Below are positions 35,522 to 45,100 of a stretch of 64,000 nucleotides of DNA, one piece after another. Location of the stretch: contig NZ_FOYW01000002.1 in assembly GCF_900115285.1 (NCBI RefSeq), positions 248,001-312,000 on the forward strand, given 5' to 3'. Position 1 is the stretch's first letter, and the number at the start of each line of letters is the position of its first letter. Below the pieces are notes generated by a model, which saw only the letters and a program-made list of their open reading frames with translations, was not told where the DNA came from and made no database searches. Source of the stretch: Marinobacter daqiaonensis (GTDB taxonomy: Bacteria > Pseudomonadota > Gammaproteobacteria > Pseudomonadales > Oleiphilaceae). Both the position numbers and the translations under genes were made by a program.

Positions 35522-35545
35522 TTACGAAGTGCCAGAGGAGAGACT

Positions 35546-36097
35546 ATGCCGAGACTGTTTTTCGGCCTTGAGCTGCCGGAGGAGTGCAAAGGAATACTGC
35601 TCGATCTTGCCTGCGGGATTCCAGGCGCCCGCTGGCAGAGCCGTGACCAGCTTCACCTGACCCTGCTCTTCCTGGGGCAGGTGGAGCCGGAGCGGGTGCC
35701 ATCGGTTGTCACGGGAATGGATGGACTCCCCTTGGAGGCTTTTTCCCTCCGGCTACGGGGAACCGGCTGTTTTGGTGACCCCGAGAAGCCCCGCAACCTC
35801 TGGGCCGGGGTGGCACCGGAAGCTCCGGTGGCGGCGCTCCACCAGGAAGTGGATCGCAGAATGCAGGGCTGTGGGTTCGCCCCGGAAACCCGGGATTTTC
35901 GTCCCCACGTTACCCTTGCCCGGTTTGGCCGACGCAAGGCAGGCTCCGTGGCTGCATTCCTTGATCGGAATCAGGCCCTGAGCACGCCCTCGTTCATCAT
36001 CAGCTCGGTCAGCCTGTTTGCGAGCACGCCGGGCAAGGAGGGCTCCCGCTACGAGGTATTCGCGAGATTTCCCCTGACCCGGTCACAGGAGAGCTGA
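35546..36097 (+). CDS. thpR: RNA 2',3'-cyclic phosphodiesterase (2H family)
   Basis: A 183-residue protein with two HxTx motifs, QLHLTLLFLGQ and RPHVTLARFG, separated by about 85 residues as in ThpR/LigT. It hydrolyses 2',3'-cyclic phosphates on RNA ends. The ATG follows GGAGAG. It lies in a plus-strand run but with no related gene. Confidence 0.93.
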   Translation: MPRLFFGLELPEECKGILLDLACGIPGARWQSRDQLHLTLLFLGQVEPERVPSVVTGMDGLPLEAFSLRLRGTGCFGDPEKPRNLWAGVAPEAPVAALHQEVDRRMQGCGFAPETRDFRPHVTLARFGRRKAGSVAAFLDRNQALSTPSFIISSVSLFASTPGKEGSRYEVFARFPLTRSQES

Positions 36098-36153
36098 ACC
36101 CCGGGATACTGCCGTGTCGCGGAAACAAACCGGATCATGGAGGAGGAACAGCC

Positions 36154-36528
36154 ATGACAGAATCAAGGGATACCATCTGCGTATACTACGACGGCTCCTG
36201 TCCTGGTTGCCGGCGGGACCGGCGCCGGTATGAACACCTTGCAGGCCGTGGCGCGGATACCGTGAAGTGGGTGGACATAACCGGCAGGGACGAAGAGCTG
36301 AAGAAGAAAGGCATTGACCCGGGGGCTGCGCTGAAGGAGCTTCATGTAGAGGACGAGCGGGGCCGTATCCACAGTGAGATGGACGCTTACATCCTGCTGA
36401 TGTCCAGGGCGCCGGTGCTGAAACCACTCGCCTGGTTGATCGGCCTGCCGGTGATTCGTCCGCTGCTGAGTCGCCTGTATCACCGCATGGTGACCAGGCG
36501 ACTGCAACGGACCGGCCGCATGCCCTGA
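36154..36528 (+). CDS. DUF393 thiol-disulfide oxidoreductase (DCC family)
   Basis: A 124-residue protein with YYDGSCPGC at residue 11-19, the DxxCxxC motif of the DCC family, and a C-terminal hydrophobic region LAWLIGLPVIRPLLSRLYH. Members resemble thioredoxin-like or acyl-lipid proteins; the specific role is unknown. ATG at 36154 with GGAGGA upstream. Confidence 0.88.
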   Translation: MTESRDTICVYYDGSCPGCRRDRRRYEHLAGRGADTVKWVDITGRDEELKKKGIDPGAALKELHVEDERGRIHSEMDAYILLMSRAPVLKPLAWLIGLPVIRPLLSRLYHRMVTRRLQRTGRMP

Positions 36529-36539
36529 CTATGGTCTGT

Positions 36540-37673
36540 TCAACGGCTCTGGATGGCTGCCAGGGCCTCGCGAAGATTGTCCACGGTGCGGTCCATGTGG
36601 TTGAGCTTTTCGAGGCCGAACAACCCGATGCGGAAGCTGCGGAAATCTTCCGGTTCGCCGCACATGAGAGGCACCCCGGCGGCGGTCTGCAAGCCCTGTT
36701 CCCGGAACAGGCTGGTATTGTGCAGGTTGATATCATCGGTATATAGAACCACCACACCGGGAGCCTCGAATCCCTTCGCCGCGACACTGTTGAAGCCAGC
36801 CTCGGCGAACAGGTCCCGCACCCGCTGGCCAAGCTCCCACTGTCGCGCCTTCAGCTGGTCCGGGCCGGCGGCTTCGGTTTCTTTCATGGCATCGCGAAGC
36901 ATTGCAAGGGTGTCGGTGGGCATGGTGGCGTGATAGGCATGGCTGCCGTCTTCATAGGCCCGCATGATGTTGAACCACTTTTTCAGGTCGGCGGCAAAAC
37001 TGCTGCTGGTGGTCTGTTCAATGCGATCGAGGGCCCGGCCGCTCAGGGCGATCAGGGCCGCGCAGGGGGAGGCGCTCCAACCCTTCTGGGGTGCACTGAT
37101 CAACACATCCACGCCGCAGGCCTGCATGTCGACCCAGAGAGCGCCGGAGGCAACGCAGTCAAGCACGAACATCCCGTCGACCTGCCGAACCGCATCGCCG
37201 ATGGCCCGCAGATAGTCATCGGGCAGTACCATGCCGGAGGCGGTTTCCACATGGGGGGCGAACACCAGGTCTGGTTTTTCTTCCAGAATGGTTTTCACCA
37301 CGTCGTCGATCGCCGCGGGCTGGTAAGGCGCCTGATGCCTGTCGTCAATGGGGCGGGCCTGCAGGACGGTTTCCCGTGCCGGAATTCTCCCCATTTCGAA
37401 AATCTGGGACCAGCGGTAACTGAACCAGCCATTTCGGAGTACCAGGCAGTTCCGGTCGCCGGCGAATTGCCGGGCCACCGCTTCCATGCCAAAACTTCCA
37501 CCACCGGGCACCACCACCGCGCCTTCCGCGTTATAGACCCGCTTGAGGGTGCCGGAGATGTCCCGCATCACCTGCTGGAAGACCGCTGACATATGATTTA
37601 GAGACCGGTCATTGAAGACCACCGAGTATTCGAGCAATCCTTGCGGGTCGACCTGGGGCACCTGTCTGGACAT
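36540..37673 (-). CDS. Class V aminotransferase (serine/alanine-glyoxylate type)
   Basis: A 377-residue PLP enzyme: VVVPGGGSFGMEAVARQF, then the aspartate and Lys in ISAPQKGWSASPCAAL, and the C-terminal FRIGLFGLEKL. It resembles serine-pyruvate and alanine-glyoxylate aminotransferases. The start at 37673 follows TGTCCAG and is probable. It is alone on its strand here. Confidence 0.88.
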   Translation of the reverse strand: MSRQVPQVDPQGLLEYSVVFNDRSLNHMSAVFQQVMRDISGTLKRVYNAEGAVVVPGGGSFGMEAVARQFAGDRNCLVLRNGWFSYRWSQIFEMGRIPARETVLQARPIDDRHQAPYQPAAIDDVVKTILEEKPDLVFAPHVETASGMVLPDDYLRAIGDAVRQVDGMFVLDCVASGALWVDMQACGVDVLISAPQKGWSASPCAALIALSGRALDRIEQTTSSSFAADLKKWFNIMRAYEDGSHAYHATMPTDTLAMLRDAMKETEAAGPDQLKARQWELGQRVRDLFAEAGFNSVAAKGFEAPGVVVLYTDDINLHNTSLFREQGLQTAAGVPLMCGEPEDFRSFRIGLFGLEKLNHMDRTVDNLREALAAIQSR

Positions 37674-37996
37674 GGGGGCGGATCCTGTTGGCGTTATGAC
37701 AGTGGAATGGAGCGTTTCCGGTTCGCTTTATTGTACGTTATTGGTCTGCAAACCATGATAGGTGTTCCATTTTCTCCGCCTATTACCCGATAGGCAAATC
37801 TGGCCTGTCGGGCGGGGCCGCGCGCCTTTCTTCTCAGGGCTGCGTCGCATTTCGGGAAGCGTTGGCGGGTGTGTGACCTCCTCATGGGACCCGCGCGGCC
37901 CGTTTGACGCGACAATCCACCGCACCTGAGAGCCTTGCCAAATGGGCGGGGAATAAGAACACTGTCCCCCATCTTCAGTATCAATCGAGAGCGCCC
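37674..37996. other. Intergenic region with one hairpin
   Basis: No gene is supported in this 323-base gap; the minus frames through it lack any domain. A 10-bp stem with one G-U pair (CCCGATAGGC at 37786 with GCCTGTCGGG at 37803) lies 184 bases before the copper chaperone gene. It could be a leader element. The promoters of the aminotransferase and PCuAC genes must lie here, but none was pinned down. Confidence 0.4.
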
Positions 37997-38491
37997 ATGC
38001 AACGTATCACCCCAGCTTTTGTTTTTACCGCACTGACTCTTGCCGGCAGCCTCGCCCCGGTGTCCGCGGGTGCCAGCGAATATGTCAGTGGCGATGTTGT
38101 GATCAAACAGCCCTGGTCCCGGCCGACCCCGCCGGGAACGCCCGTGGGCGTCGGCTACATGACGATCCATAACCGCGGCGAGCAGGCCGTTACCCTGGTA
38201 TCGGGAGAGAGTCCTGTGGCAGAGCGTGTCACCATCCATGAGAGCGTGATGCAGGACGGCCTTATGAAAATGCGCCCGCTCAGGGGTGGTCTCGGCATTC
38301 CTCCAGGGGCGACGATCGAACTGAGGCCCCACAGCTATCACCTGATGCTGGAGCAGTTGAGTTCACCCCTGCGCGAGGGCGAGCAGGTTCCACTGACCCT
38401 GACTTTCGACCGTGTCGAACCGGTCAGCCTGGAGCTTTCCGTCGGCAGTCTCGACCGCGGCCGGGGGATGGGTGATCACACCGGCCACTGA
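37997..38491 (+). CDS. Periplasmic copper chaperone PCuAC
   Basis: A 164-residue exported protein (signal peptide to about AGASE) with the PCuAC copper site: the first ligands lie in ERVTIHESVMQDGLMKMR, and the second His/Met pair in RPHSYHLMLEQL. These proteins deliver Cu(I) to the cytochrome c oxidase subunit II. ATG at 37997. The His-rich end GDHTGH is common. Confidence 0.92.
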   Translation: MQRITPAFVFTALTLAGSLAPVSAGASEYVSGDVVIKQPWSRPTPPGTPVGVGYMTIHNRGEQAVTLVSGESPVAERVTIHESVMQDGLMKMRPLRGGLGIPPGATIELRPHSYHLMLEQLSSPLREGEQVPLTLTFDRVEPVSLELSVGSLDRGRGMGDHTGH

Positions 38492-38565
38492 GGGTTCTGC
38501 CGGGATTCGGATGACCATCCGGTAACCTCAGCGCCGGCCAAGCTGCCGGACAACTCGCCGGCTTC

Positions 38566-39108
38566 TCAAAAACTTCGGCTCCAGCCGAGGGTGATCATGG
38601 TGAGACCATCGTTGGGTTCCTTGATGCCGGCATTGGAGTAGTGAAATAACTTCAGATCGAGGTAAGCGTCGTTGCGTTTGTCATAGCGCCAGCTCAGACC
38701 GATCTGGTCTTCGAACTGAAAGTGGGTCGACAGATCGCGGGAGCCGACCTCGGTGGAGCTTACCAGTGCACCACCAATGCCTGCCTCAACGAAAAGCGAG
38801 TCCTGCGCGGGGCCAATTGGCCATTGGAGAATCGGGCTTATTGCAACGCCGAAAACGGTATCTTCATCCCCGGAAAAGGCGCGCCAGACGTTGAAGGAGG
38901 GTTCGAGATAAAAACGGGGACTGCCGGTCCAGGAGGGAAAGGCCACGGGCAGAGCGTCTGAACGATAAGCCGCTTTGACGCCCAGGACGTCAGACCAGGA
39001 ATAGGACGTGGAGAGCCGAACCTCCTGGCCAGTCGTGATCTGCGGAACGGCGCCAATCACCAGGGCGGCCAGCAGACACGGCTTGGCAGGTATTCGTGGT
39101 TTTACCAT
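38566..39108 (-). CDS. PagL-like lipid A deacylase (acyloxyacyl hydrolase)
   Basis: A 180-residue protein with signal peptide and eight-stranded barrel. The catalytic H-x-S motif is present in KLFHYSNAGIKEPNDG. In P. aeruginosa PagL a Glu 14 residues after the His completes the triad; here that position appears to be Thr (LTM), though E8 after the His may substitute. It ends in aromatic Phe. The activity (3-O-deacylation of lipid A) therefore needs caution. Start at 39108. Confidence 0.8.
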   Translation of the reverse strand: MVKPRIPAKPCLLAALVIGAVPQITTGQEVRLSTSYSWSDVLGVKAAYRSDALPVAFPSWTGSPRFYLEPSFNVWRAFSGDEDTVFGVAISPILQWPIGPAQDSLFVEAGIGGALVSSTEVGSRDLSTHFQFEDQIGLSWRYDKRNDAYLDLKLFHYSNAGIKEPNDGLTMITLGWSRSF

Positions 39109-39280
39109 GCAGTTTCTCCTGTCAGGTTGCTGTCCAACTAATGAGATGCTGAATAAAGTGTTGTTGTCGGGCGTCTCTATTTCAACGGTACGGAGGCAAA
39201 ATCCGGGTTTTCCCTTAATTACCTGGTTACAGGGTGAGAAAGATAGCAGGCCGCGAAGCCGTGGCTGGACCAGGGAAAAG

Positions 39281-39322
39281 CCGGGGACTCCGCCGCAAAC
39301 CTGGAATCGGCGGGGTCCCCGG
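39281..39322 (-). terminator. Hairpin terminator of the NSS gene
   Basis: CCGGGGACTCCGCCG pairs with CGGCGGGGTCCCCGG (15 bp, one G-U) and on the minus strand is followed by CTTTTCCC. It lies 57 bases past the NSS stop; the T-run is short. Confidence 0.5.
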
Positions 39323-39378
39323 AAACACTGGGATGACGCAAAGACGTTCCCTGTCCTGGTCAGGCCCTCTGATGCCTG

Positions 39379-40761
39379 TCAGACAAGGTTATAGAGGAAT
39401 ACCACGGCTATACCGGCAGGGGTCAGGTAGCGCAGCACCACCATGAAGGCGGAGTAGGCGCTGCCCTGGAGCCCGATGTCGGCTGCCAGGCCTTCCCGCT
39501 TCATTGCCCAACCGGCGAAGAGGGCGATGGCCAGCCCGCCCAGGGGCATCATCAGGTTCGAGACCAGGAAGTCCAGCAGGTCGAACACGGTCTTGCCTTC
39601 GAAGAATGCGATAAAGCCCAGCGGGTGGAAGCTATCCCAGACGTTGAAGGACAGCACCGTGCCAATGCCGATAAACCAGATGGCGAGGCCGCCACCGAGG
39701 GCGCTTTTGGCCCGGCTCACCCCTTTGTGTTCTTCCAGCCATTCCACCACCGGTTCCAGCATGGAAATGGCGGAGGTGATGGCCGCTACCAGCAGCAGGG
39801 CGAAAAACACGGTGCCAAAGATGGCGCCGCCGCTCATCTGGCCAAAAGCCAGCGGCAGGGTGACGAAGATCAGGCCGGGACCGGCGCCGGGCTCGAGGCC
39901 GTTAGCGAACACCAGCGGGAAGATGGCCAGGCCGGCCAGCAGTGCAACACTGGTATCCAGCACGGCGATGGTCATGGCAGTGCGGGCGATGTTGACGTTC
40001 CTGGGCAGGTAGGAGCCGTAGGCCATGAGGACACCGATACCGATACTGAGGGTGAAAGCAGCGTGGCCAAGGGCGGTCAGAACGCCGCCGGTGGTGAGCT
40101 GACTGAAGTCCGGCGAGAACATGAAGCTGACCGCCTGGCCGAAGCTGCCGCTGTTCATGGCGTAGATCACCATGACGATGAGCAGCACGAAGAGGAGGGG
40201 CATCAGGGTGTTCACAGCCTTTTCCAGGCCCGAGCGAATGCCGCGTCCAACAATGAATATGACGATGGCCATGAAGATGGAGTGCCACAGCAGCAGCTCC
40301 CAGGGATCGGACAACAGGCTGCCGAACTGGCCCCCGATGGTCTCGGCGTCGGCGCCAGTGAACAGTCCAGCGGCCGCCTTGCCGATGTAGACCAGGGCCC
40401 AGCCACCGATGACGGCGTAGAAGGAAAGCACCAGGAAGGAGGCGATAACGCCGTTCCAGCCGATGGCCCGCCAGCCCCTGGCAGTACCTTCGGTCTCGGT
40501 GAGGGTGCGCATGGTGGCAACGGGACTCTGCCCGCCACGGCGGCCGATCATGGTTTCGGCGATCAGTACCGGTACGCCGATGAGGAAGATGCACGCCAGG
40601 TAGATCAGTACGAAGGCCCCACCGCCGTTTTCGCCGGTGATGTAGGGGAATTTCCAGATGTTCCCAAGGCCTACGGCTGAGCCGGCGGCGGCCAGGATGA
40701 AGGCCATTCTTGAGGACCAGAGGGTGTTGGCCTGCTGGTGGGGCTTGGTGTTTTGACTCAT
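39379..40761 (-). CDS. Sodium-dependent neurotransmitter-type (NSS) amino acid transporter
   Basis: A 460-residue protein of about 12 helices. The NSS signature is AAAGSAVGLGNIWKFPYITG in helix 1 and FTLSIGIGVLMAYGSYLP in helix 6. Bacterial members co-transport sodium and amino acids such as tyrosine or leucine. ATG at 40761 follows GGAG at 8 bases; the longer frame is unlikely. It follows tyrB in the same orientation and could import an aromatic substrate. Confidence 0.9.
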   Translation of the reverse strand: MSQNTKPHQQANTLWSSRMAFILAAAGSAVGLGNIWKFPYITGENGGGAFVLIYLACIFLIGVPVLIAETMIGRRGGQSPVATMRTLTETEGTARGWRAIGWNGVIASFLVLSFYAVIGGWALVYIGKAAAGLFTGADAETIGGQFGSLLSDPWELLLWHSIFMAIVIFIVGRGIRSGLEKAVNTLMPLLFVLLIVMVIYAMNSGSFGQAVSFMFSPDFSQLTTGGVLTALGHAAFTLSIGIGVLMAYGSYLPRNVNIARTAMTIAVLDTSVALLAGLAIFPLVFANGLEPGAGPGLIFVTLPLAFGQMSGGAIFGTVFFALLLVAAITSAISMLEPVVEWLEEHKGVSRAKSALGGGLAIWFIGIGTVLSFNVWDSFHPLGFIAFFEGKTVFDLLDFLVSNLMMPLGGLAIALFAGWAMKREGLAADIGLQGSAYSAFMVVLRYLTPAGIAVVFLYNLV

Positions 40762-40835
40762 TGGGTTCTCCGGGTATTTGTTTTTCTCGGAATTTTTATC
40801 GGGCTCTCGCTGATTTGGCCTATGAGTCCGTGCTG

Positions 40836-40945
40836 GCAGCAGGACCGGGGTGATTTTTCGGGACACGCGGTGAATACATCCATGTACGCTCGACGAAAAC
40901 ATCCCTGTTTTCGACGGTCCCGAAAAATCACCCCGGCCCTGCTGC
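40836..40945. repeat. Large imperfect palindrome between tyrB and NSS gene
   Basis: Bases 40836-40863 and 40918-40945 are inverted copies (27 of 28, one A/G difference). The inner part holds a second, near-perfect hairpin (GACGAAAACA / TGTTTTCGAC around TCCC). It is 110 bp overall and contains no gene. The look is that of a dispersed intergenic palindrome or BIME-like unit; no second copy is in this window. Confidence 0.65.
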
Positions 40946-40994
40946 TTCAGGCCGCGGAGTTGCCCGACATTGATCTATTGATTTGCTTCTGCGG

Positions 40995-42176
40995 TTACAG
41001 AACGCCGTGAATCGCCTCTGCGACCTTTGGCAATGTGCGGTCATTCAGCCCGGCCACGTTGACTCGGCTGGAATCCAGCATGTAGATGCCGTGTTCCTCC
41101 CGAAGCTGGTGAACCTGTTTCGGGCTGATGCCCAGGAACGAGAACATGCCCCGCTGCCGGGCGATGAAGCTGAAGTCGCCGGCCGGGGCCAGGGCCTCGG
41201 CGAAGGCGTGGCGCAGGTGAAGGATGCGTTCGCACATGCCGTTCAGTTCTTCCTGCCACAGCTCCCGCAAACCGTCATTCCCCAGGATGGTTTCAACGAT
41301 GGCGGCACCATGGGCCGGGGGCATGGAGTAATGGGAGCGGATCACGCTCAGCAGCTGGCTGGCGGCGGCCCGGTTGATGGCCTCGTTGGCGGAGACCAGC
41401 ATCAGGGCACCGGTACGCTCCCGGTACAGGCCGAAATTCTTGGAGCAGGAGGACGCCACCAGCATTTCCGGCACTTCGCTGGCCAGGTGCCGGAGGCCAG
41501 CCGCGTCCTCCTCCAGTCCTTCACCCAGGCCCTGGTAGGCCATGTCCACGAACGGCAGCAGGCCCTTGCGTTGGATAAGGCGGGTCACATCCTGCCACTG
41601 CTCAAACGTCAGGTCGGCGCCGGAGGGATTGTGGCAGCAGCCATGCAGCAGCACCACATCGCCGGCGTTGGCGCCTTCCAGGCTTTCCAGCATGGCCTCG
41701 AAGTCTACCTGCAACGATTCCCGGTTGAGGTAGGGATATTCGCGAATGGCCAGCCCGGCACCGCCCAGCAGAGGGAGGTGGTTGGCCCAGGTGGGAGTGC
41801 TGACCCAGACGGTGACCTGGTCCTGGCACAGACGGAGGAACTCGGCCGCCATGCGCAGGGCGCCACAGCCACCGGGGGTCTGGACCACGGAGCAGCGGCC
41901 GTCGCGGATGATGTCGCTCTGTTCACCCAGTATGAGTCGCGCCACGGCTTCATTGAAGCCGGCTGCGCCAGCCGGTCCCACGTAGCTCTTGGTGGTCTCG
42001 CCGGCCAGCAGCCGCCTTTCGGCTTCGTGAACCGCGGCCATGATTGGCGTGCTGCCGGCGTCGTCCTTGTAGACTCCGATGCCCAGGTCGATCTTGTCCG
42101 GGCGCGGGTCGTCCCGGAAGGTTTGCATCAGCTGAAGGATAGGATCCTGGGGTAATGGTTTGAGAGCCTCAAACAT
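40995..42176 (-). CDS. tyrB: Aromatic/aspartate aminotransferase
   Basis: A 393-residue fold-type I enzyme: GVYKDDAGSTPIM near residue 34, CCHNPSGADLTFEQW, and the PLP Lys in SSCSKNFGLYRERTGAL. The pattern is that of AspC/TyrB. It overlaps the IOR gene by 8 bases, and the pair suggests transamination of phenylalanine or tyrosine to the arylpyruvate used by IOR. The ATG follows GGAGG. Confidence 0.92.
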   Translation of the reverse strand: MFEALKPLPQDPILQLMQTFRDDPRPDKIDLGIGVYKDDAGSTPIMAAVHEAERRLLAGETTKSYVGPAGAAGFNEAVARLILGEQSDIIRDGRCSVVQTPGGCGALRMAAEFLRLCQDQVTVWVSTPTWANHLPLLGGAGLAIREYPYLNRESLQVDFEAMLESLEGANAGDVVLLHGCCHNPSGADLTFEQWQDVTRLIQRKGLLPFVDMAYQGLGEGLEEDAAGLRHLASEVPEMLVASSCSKNFGLYRERTGALMLVSANEAINRAAASQLLSVIRSHYSMPPAHGAAIVETILGNDGLRELWQEELNGMCERILHLRHAFAEALAPAGDFSFIARQRGMFSFLGISPKQVHQLREEHGIYMLDSSRVNVAGLNDRTLPKVAEAIHGVL

Positions 42177-45100
42177 GGTCTACCTCCTCGGTGTCCGCCG
42201 ATTGGGTGCGGATCAGGGTGGGGCGGCCGGTGTCCAGGGCCTTGATCAGTTGCTCCTGCTTCTCGCGGATGGCTTCCGCCGCCTGCTCCCGAATGGGGCC
42301 GTAGCCTCGCACGTCCGCCGGCAGCTCTGCCAGTTGAAGGAAAGTGTCGTAGTTTCCGGCATCCAGTTCCCGGATCATCCGCTCCGCCAGTTGCTGGTAG
42401 TCTTTGAGCAGGGCACGGTCGAGCTTCCGGTCCGCGGAATAGTTGAACGGGTCCATGGCGGTGCCACGAAGGCCCCGGAATTTCGCCAGCAGCTTGAAGG
42501 CCCGGAACATCCAGGGGCCGAACTGGCGTTTCTTCGGCCGGCCCTGGGCATCGGTGCCACGGTTCATGACGGGCGGAGCCAGATGGAAGTTGACTTTGAA
42601 GTCGCCTTCGAAGGTCTCGTTCACTTCCTTCATGAAGTCGGTTTCCGCGAACAGCCGGGCCACTTCGTACTCATCCTTGTAAGCCATGAACCGGTATAGC
42701 TGCTGGGCCACGGTGTGGGTGAGCAGAAGGTTGGTCTGGCCAAGGCTTTCTTCCGCCTTGCGGACTTTGCCCACAAGGTTGCGGTACTGGTCGGCCCAGC
42801 GCTGGTTCTGATACTTCACCAGATGCCCGTGGCGGATCTCGATGAGCTGATCCAGAGTCGGCTCCGGCGTCACCTCCACCACCTGGGCCTTGCTGGTGTC
42901 CAGAAGGTTCCTGATCGCCTGCAGGTCGACCGCGGCCAGGCGGCCCCAGCCGAAGGCTTCCTTGTTGCGCTCGATGGCCACGCCGTTGAGCTCGATGGCT
43001 TTCATCAGGGAGGCCTGGGAGAGAGGCAGCAGCCCTTTCTGCCAGGCGAAACCAAGCATCATGACGTTGGAAAATACGGTATCACCCATGAGTTTCTCGG
43101 CAATGCCGTTGGCGTCCAGCTGCGAGAAATGGTCGTCACCCACGGCGTTGCGGATCAGGTCCAGGCGCTTGTCGGCCTGCATGTCCGCGTCGCGATAGAG
43201 CACATAATCCGCAGTGGGCAGTTCCGCCTCGTTGGCCACCACTCTGGTGTGGTTCGGTCGCAGTACGCTGAGGGCTTTCTGGGACGAGGCCACTACCAGG
43301 TCGCAGGCAATGAGGGCATCCGCCTGGCCATTGCTGATGCGCACCTGATGCAGCTTGTCCGGCGACGGAGCCATGCGGACGTAGCTCAGCACGGTGCCAC
43401 CCTTCTGGGCAAAGCCCATGAAGTCCAGAACTGACGCGCCTCTGGATTCGAGGTGGGCTGCCATGGTGATCAGCTGGCCCACGGTTACCACGCCGGTACC
43501 ACCGACACCGCCGACAAGCAGGTCGTAGGAGCCGTTCATGGTCGGCAGGGCCGGTTCGGGAATGCCGGCGAGCTTGCCGCTCAGTACCGAACCCGTGTCC
43601 ATGCCCCGGCTCTTGCGGAGCTGGCCGCCCTCAATGGTCACAAAACTCGGGCAGAAGCCGTTGACGCAGGAGAAGTCCTTGTTGCACGAGGACTGGTCGA
43701 TCTTGCGCTTGCGCCCCAGTTCGGTCTGACGGGGCACCACCGAGAGGCAGTTCGACTGGACAGAACAGTCGCCACAGCCTTCACAGACGTGATGGTTGAT
43801 GAAGGCGCGCCTGGCCGGATCCGGAAACTGCTTGCGCTTGCGGCGCCGGCGTTTCTCGGCGGCGCAGGTCTGGTCATATATCAGGACGGTGCAGCCGGGA
43901 ATGTCACGGAGTTCCCTCTGGACCTGATCCAGCTCGGAACGGTCGTGGAAGGTGACGTCCTTGGGGAACAGGTCCTTGTGGCCGCCGTATTTTTCCGGCT
44001 CATCACTGAGCACCACCACCCGCTTCACGCCTTCGGCGGCCATCTGCTGGGCGATCCGGTCGACGGTGATCTGGCCGTCCACCGGCTGGCCACCGGTCAT
44101 GGCCACGGCGTCGTTGAACAGGATCTTGTAGGTAATGTTGATGCCAGCGGCAACCGCCTGGCGAACGGCCATGGAACCGGAATGGAAATAGGTGCCTTCA
44201 CCCAGGTTCTGGAAGACATGAGGGTTGCCGGTGTAGCGACTCTTGCCGATCCAGTTGACGCCCTCGCCACCCATCTGGATCAGCGATTCGGTATCGCGAC
44301 CCATCCAGGATGCCATGAAGTGGCAACCGATCCCCGCCAGCGCCTTGCTGCCTTCCGGGACCTTGGTGGAGGTGTTATGGGGACAGCCGGAGCAGAAGTA
44401 GGGCATGCGCTTGACGCCGCCCGGGTCCTGGGCGCTGGTCATGGCGTTGATCGCCGTCAGGCGCTCGCTGAAATCCACCTCGAAGAAGCGGCCCAGGCGG
44501 GCGGCCAGAAAGCCTGCCACCAGCTTCGGGCTCAGCTCGCCGACGTAGGGGATAAGCGGCCGGCCGAGCTCATCCTGCTTGCCGGTAATGAGTACTTCGC
44601 CGGGCCGGTCCGGCTCGGACATGTATTCCTTGATCTGGCTCTCGATGATGCCCCGCTTCTCCTCGATCACCAGCACTTCCTGCTTGCCATGAACGAAGCT
44701 GAGCACGCCCTGGCGTTCCAGTGGCCAGACCATACCGATCTTGTAGATGTCGAGCCCCAGTTCTTTAGCCTTGTCTTCATCGATGCCCAGCAGGTCCAGG
44801 GCCTCCAGCAGGTCCAGGTGGCTTTTGCCGGTGGTGACGATGCCGAAACGGGCTTCACGGTTTTCGTAGAGACAACGGTCGATGGGGTTCGCCCGGGCGA
44901 AAGCCTGAACGGCGGCCAGTTTGTGCTCGATCCGGGTCTCCAGCTGTGGTCCGGGCAGGTCGGGCCAGCGGTAGTGGAGGCCGTCCGCAGGCGGCGTGAA
45001 ATCGTCCGGCGTGACGAATTCCGGCATCGGCGGCAGTTCCACTGAAGCGGCGCTTTCAACGGTTTCCGAGATGGCTTTGAAGCCGACCCAGCAGCCGCTG

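Noticed and set aside
37694..38341. 215-codon minus-strand frame between aminotransferase and PCuAC
   Set aside because: It is antisense to the start of PCuAC and has no domain.
43453..45045. 530-codon frame opposite the IOR gene
   Set aside because: Shadow of a GC-rich gene; no domain.
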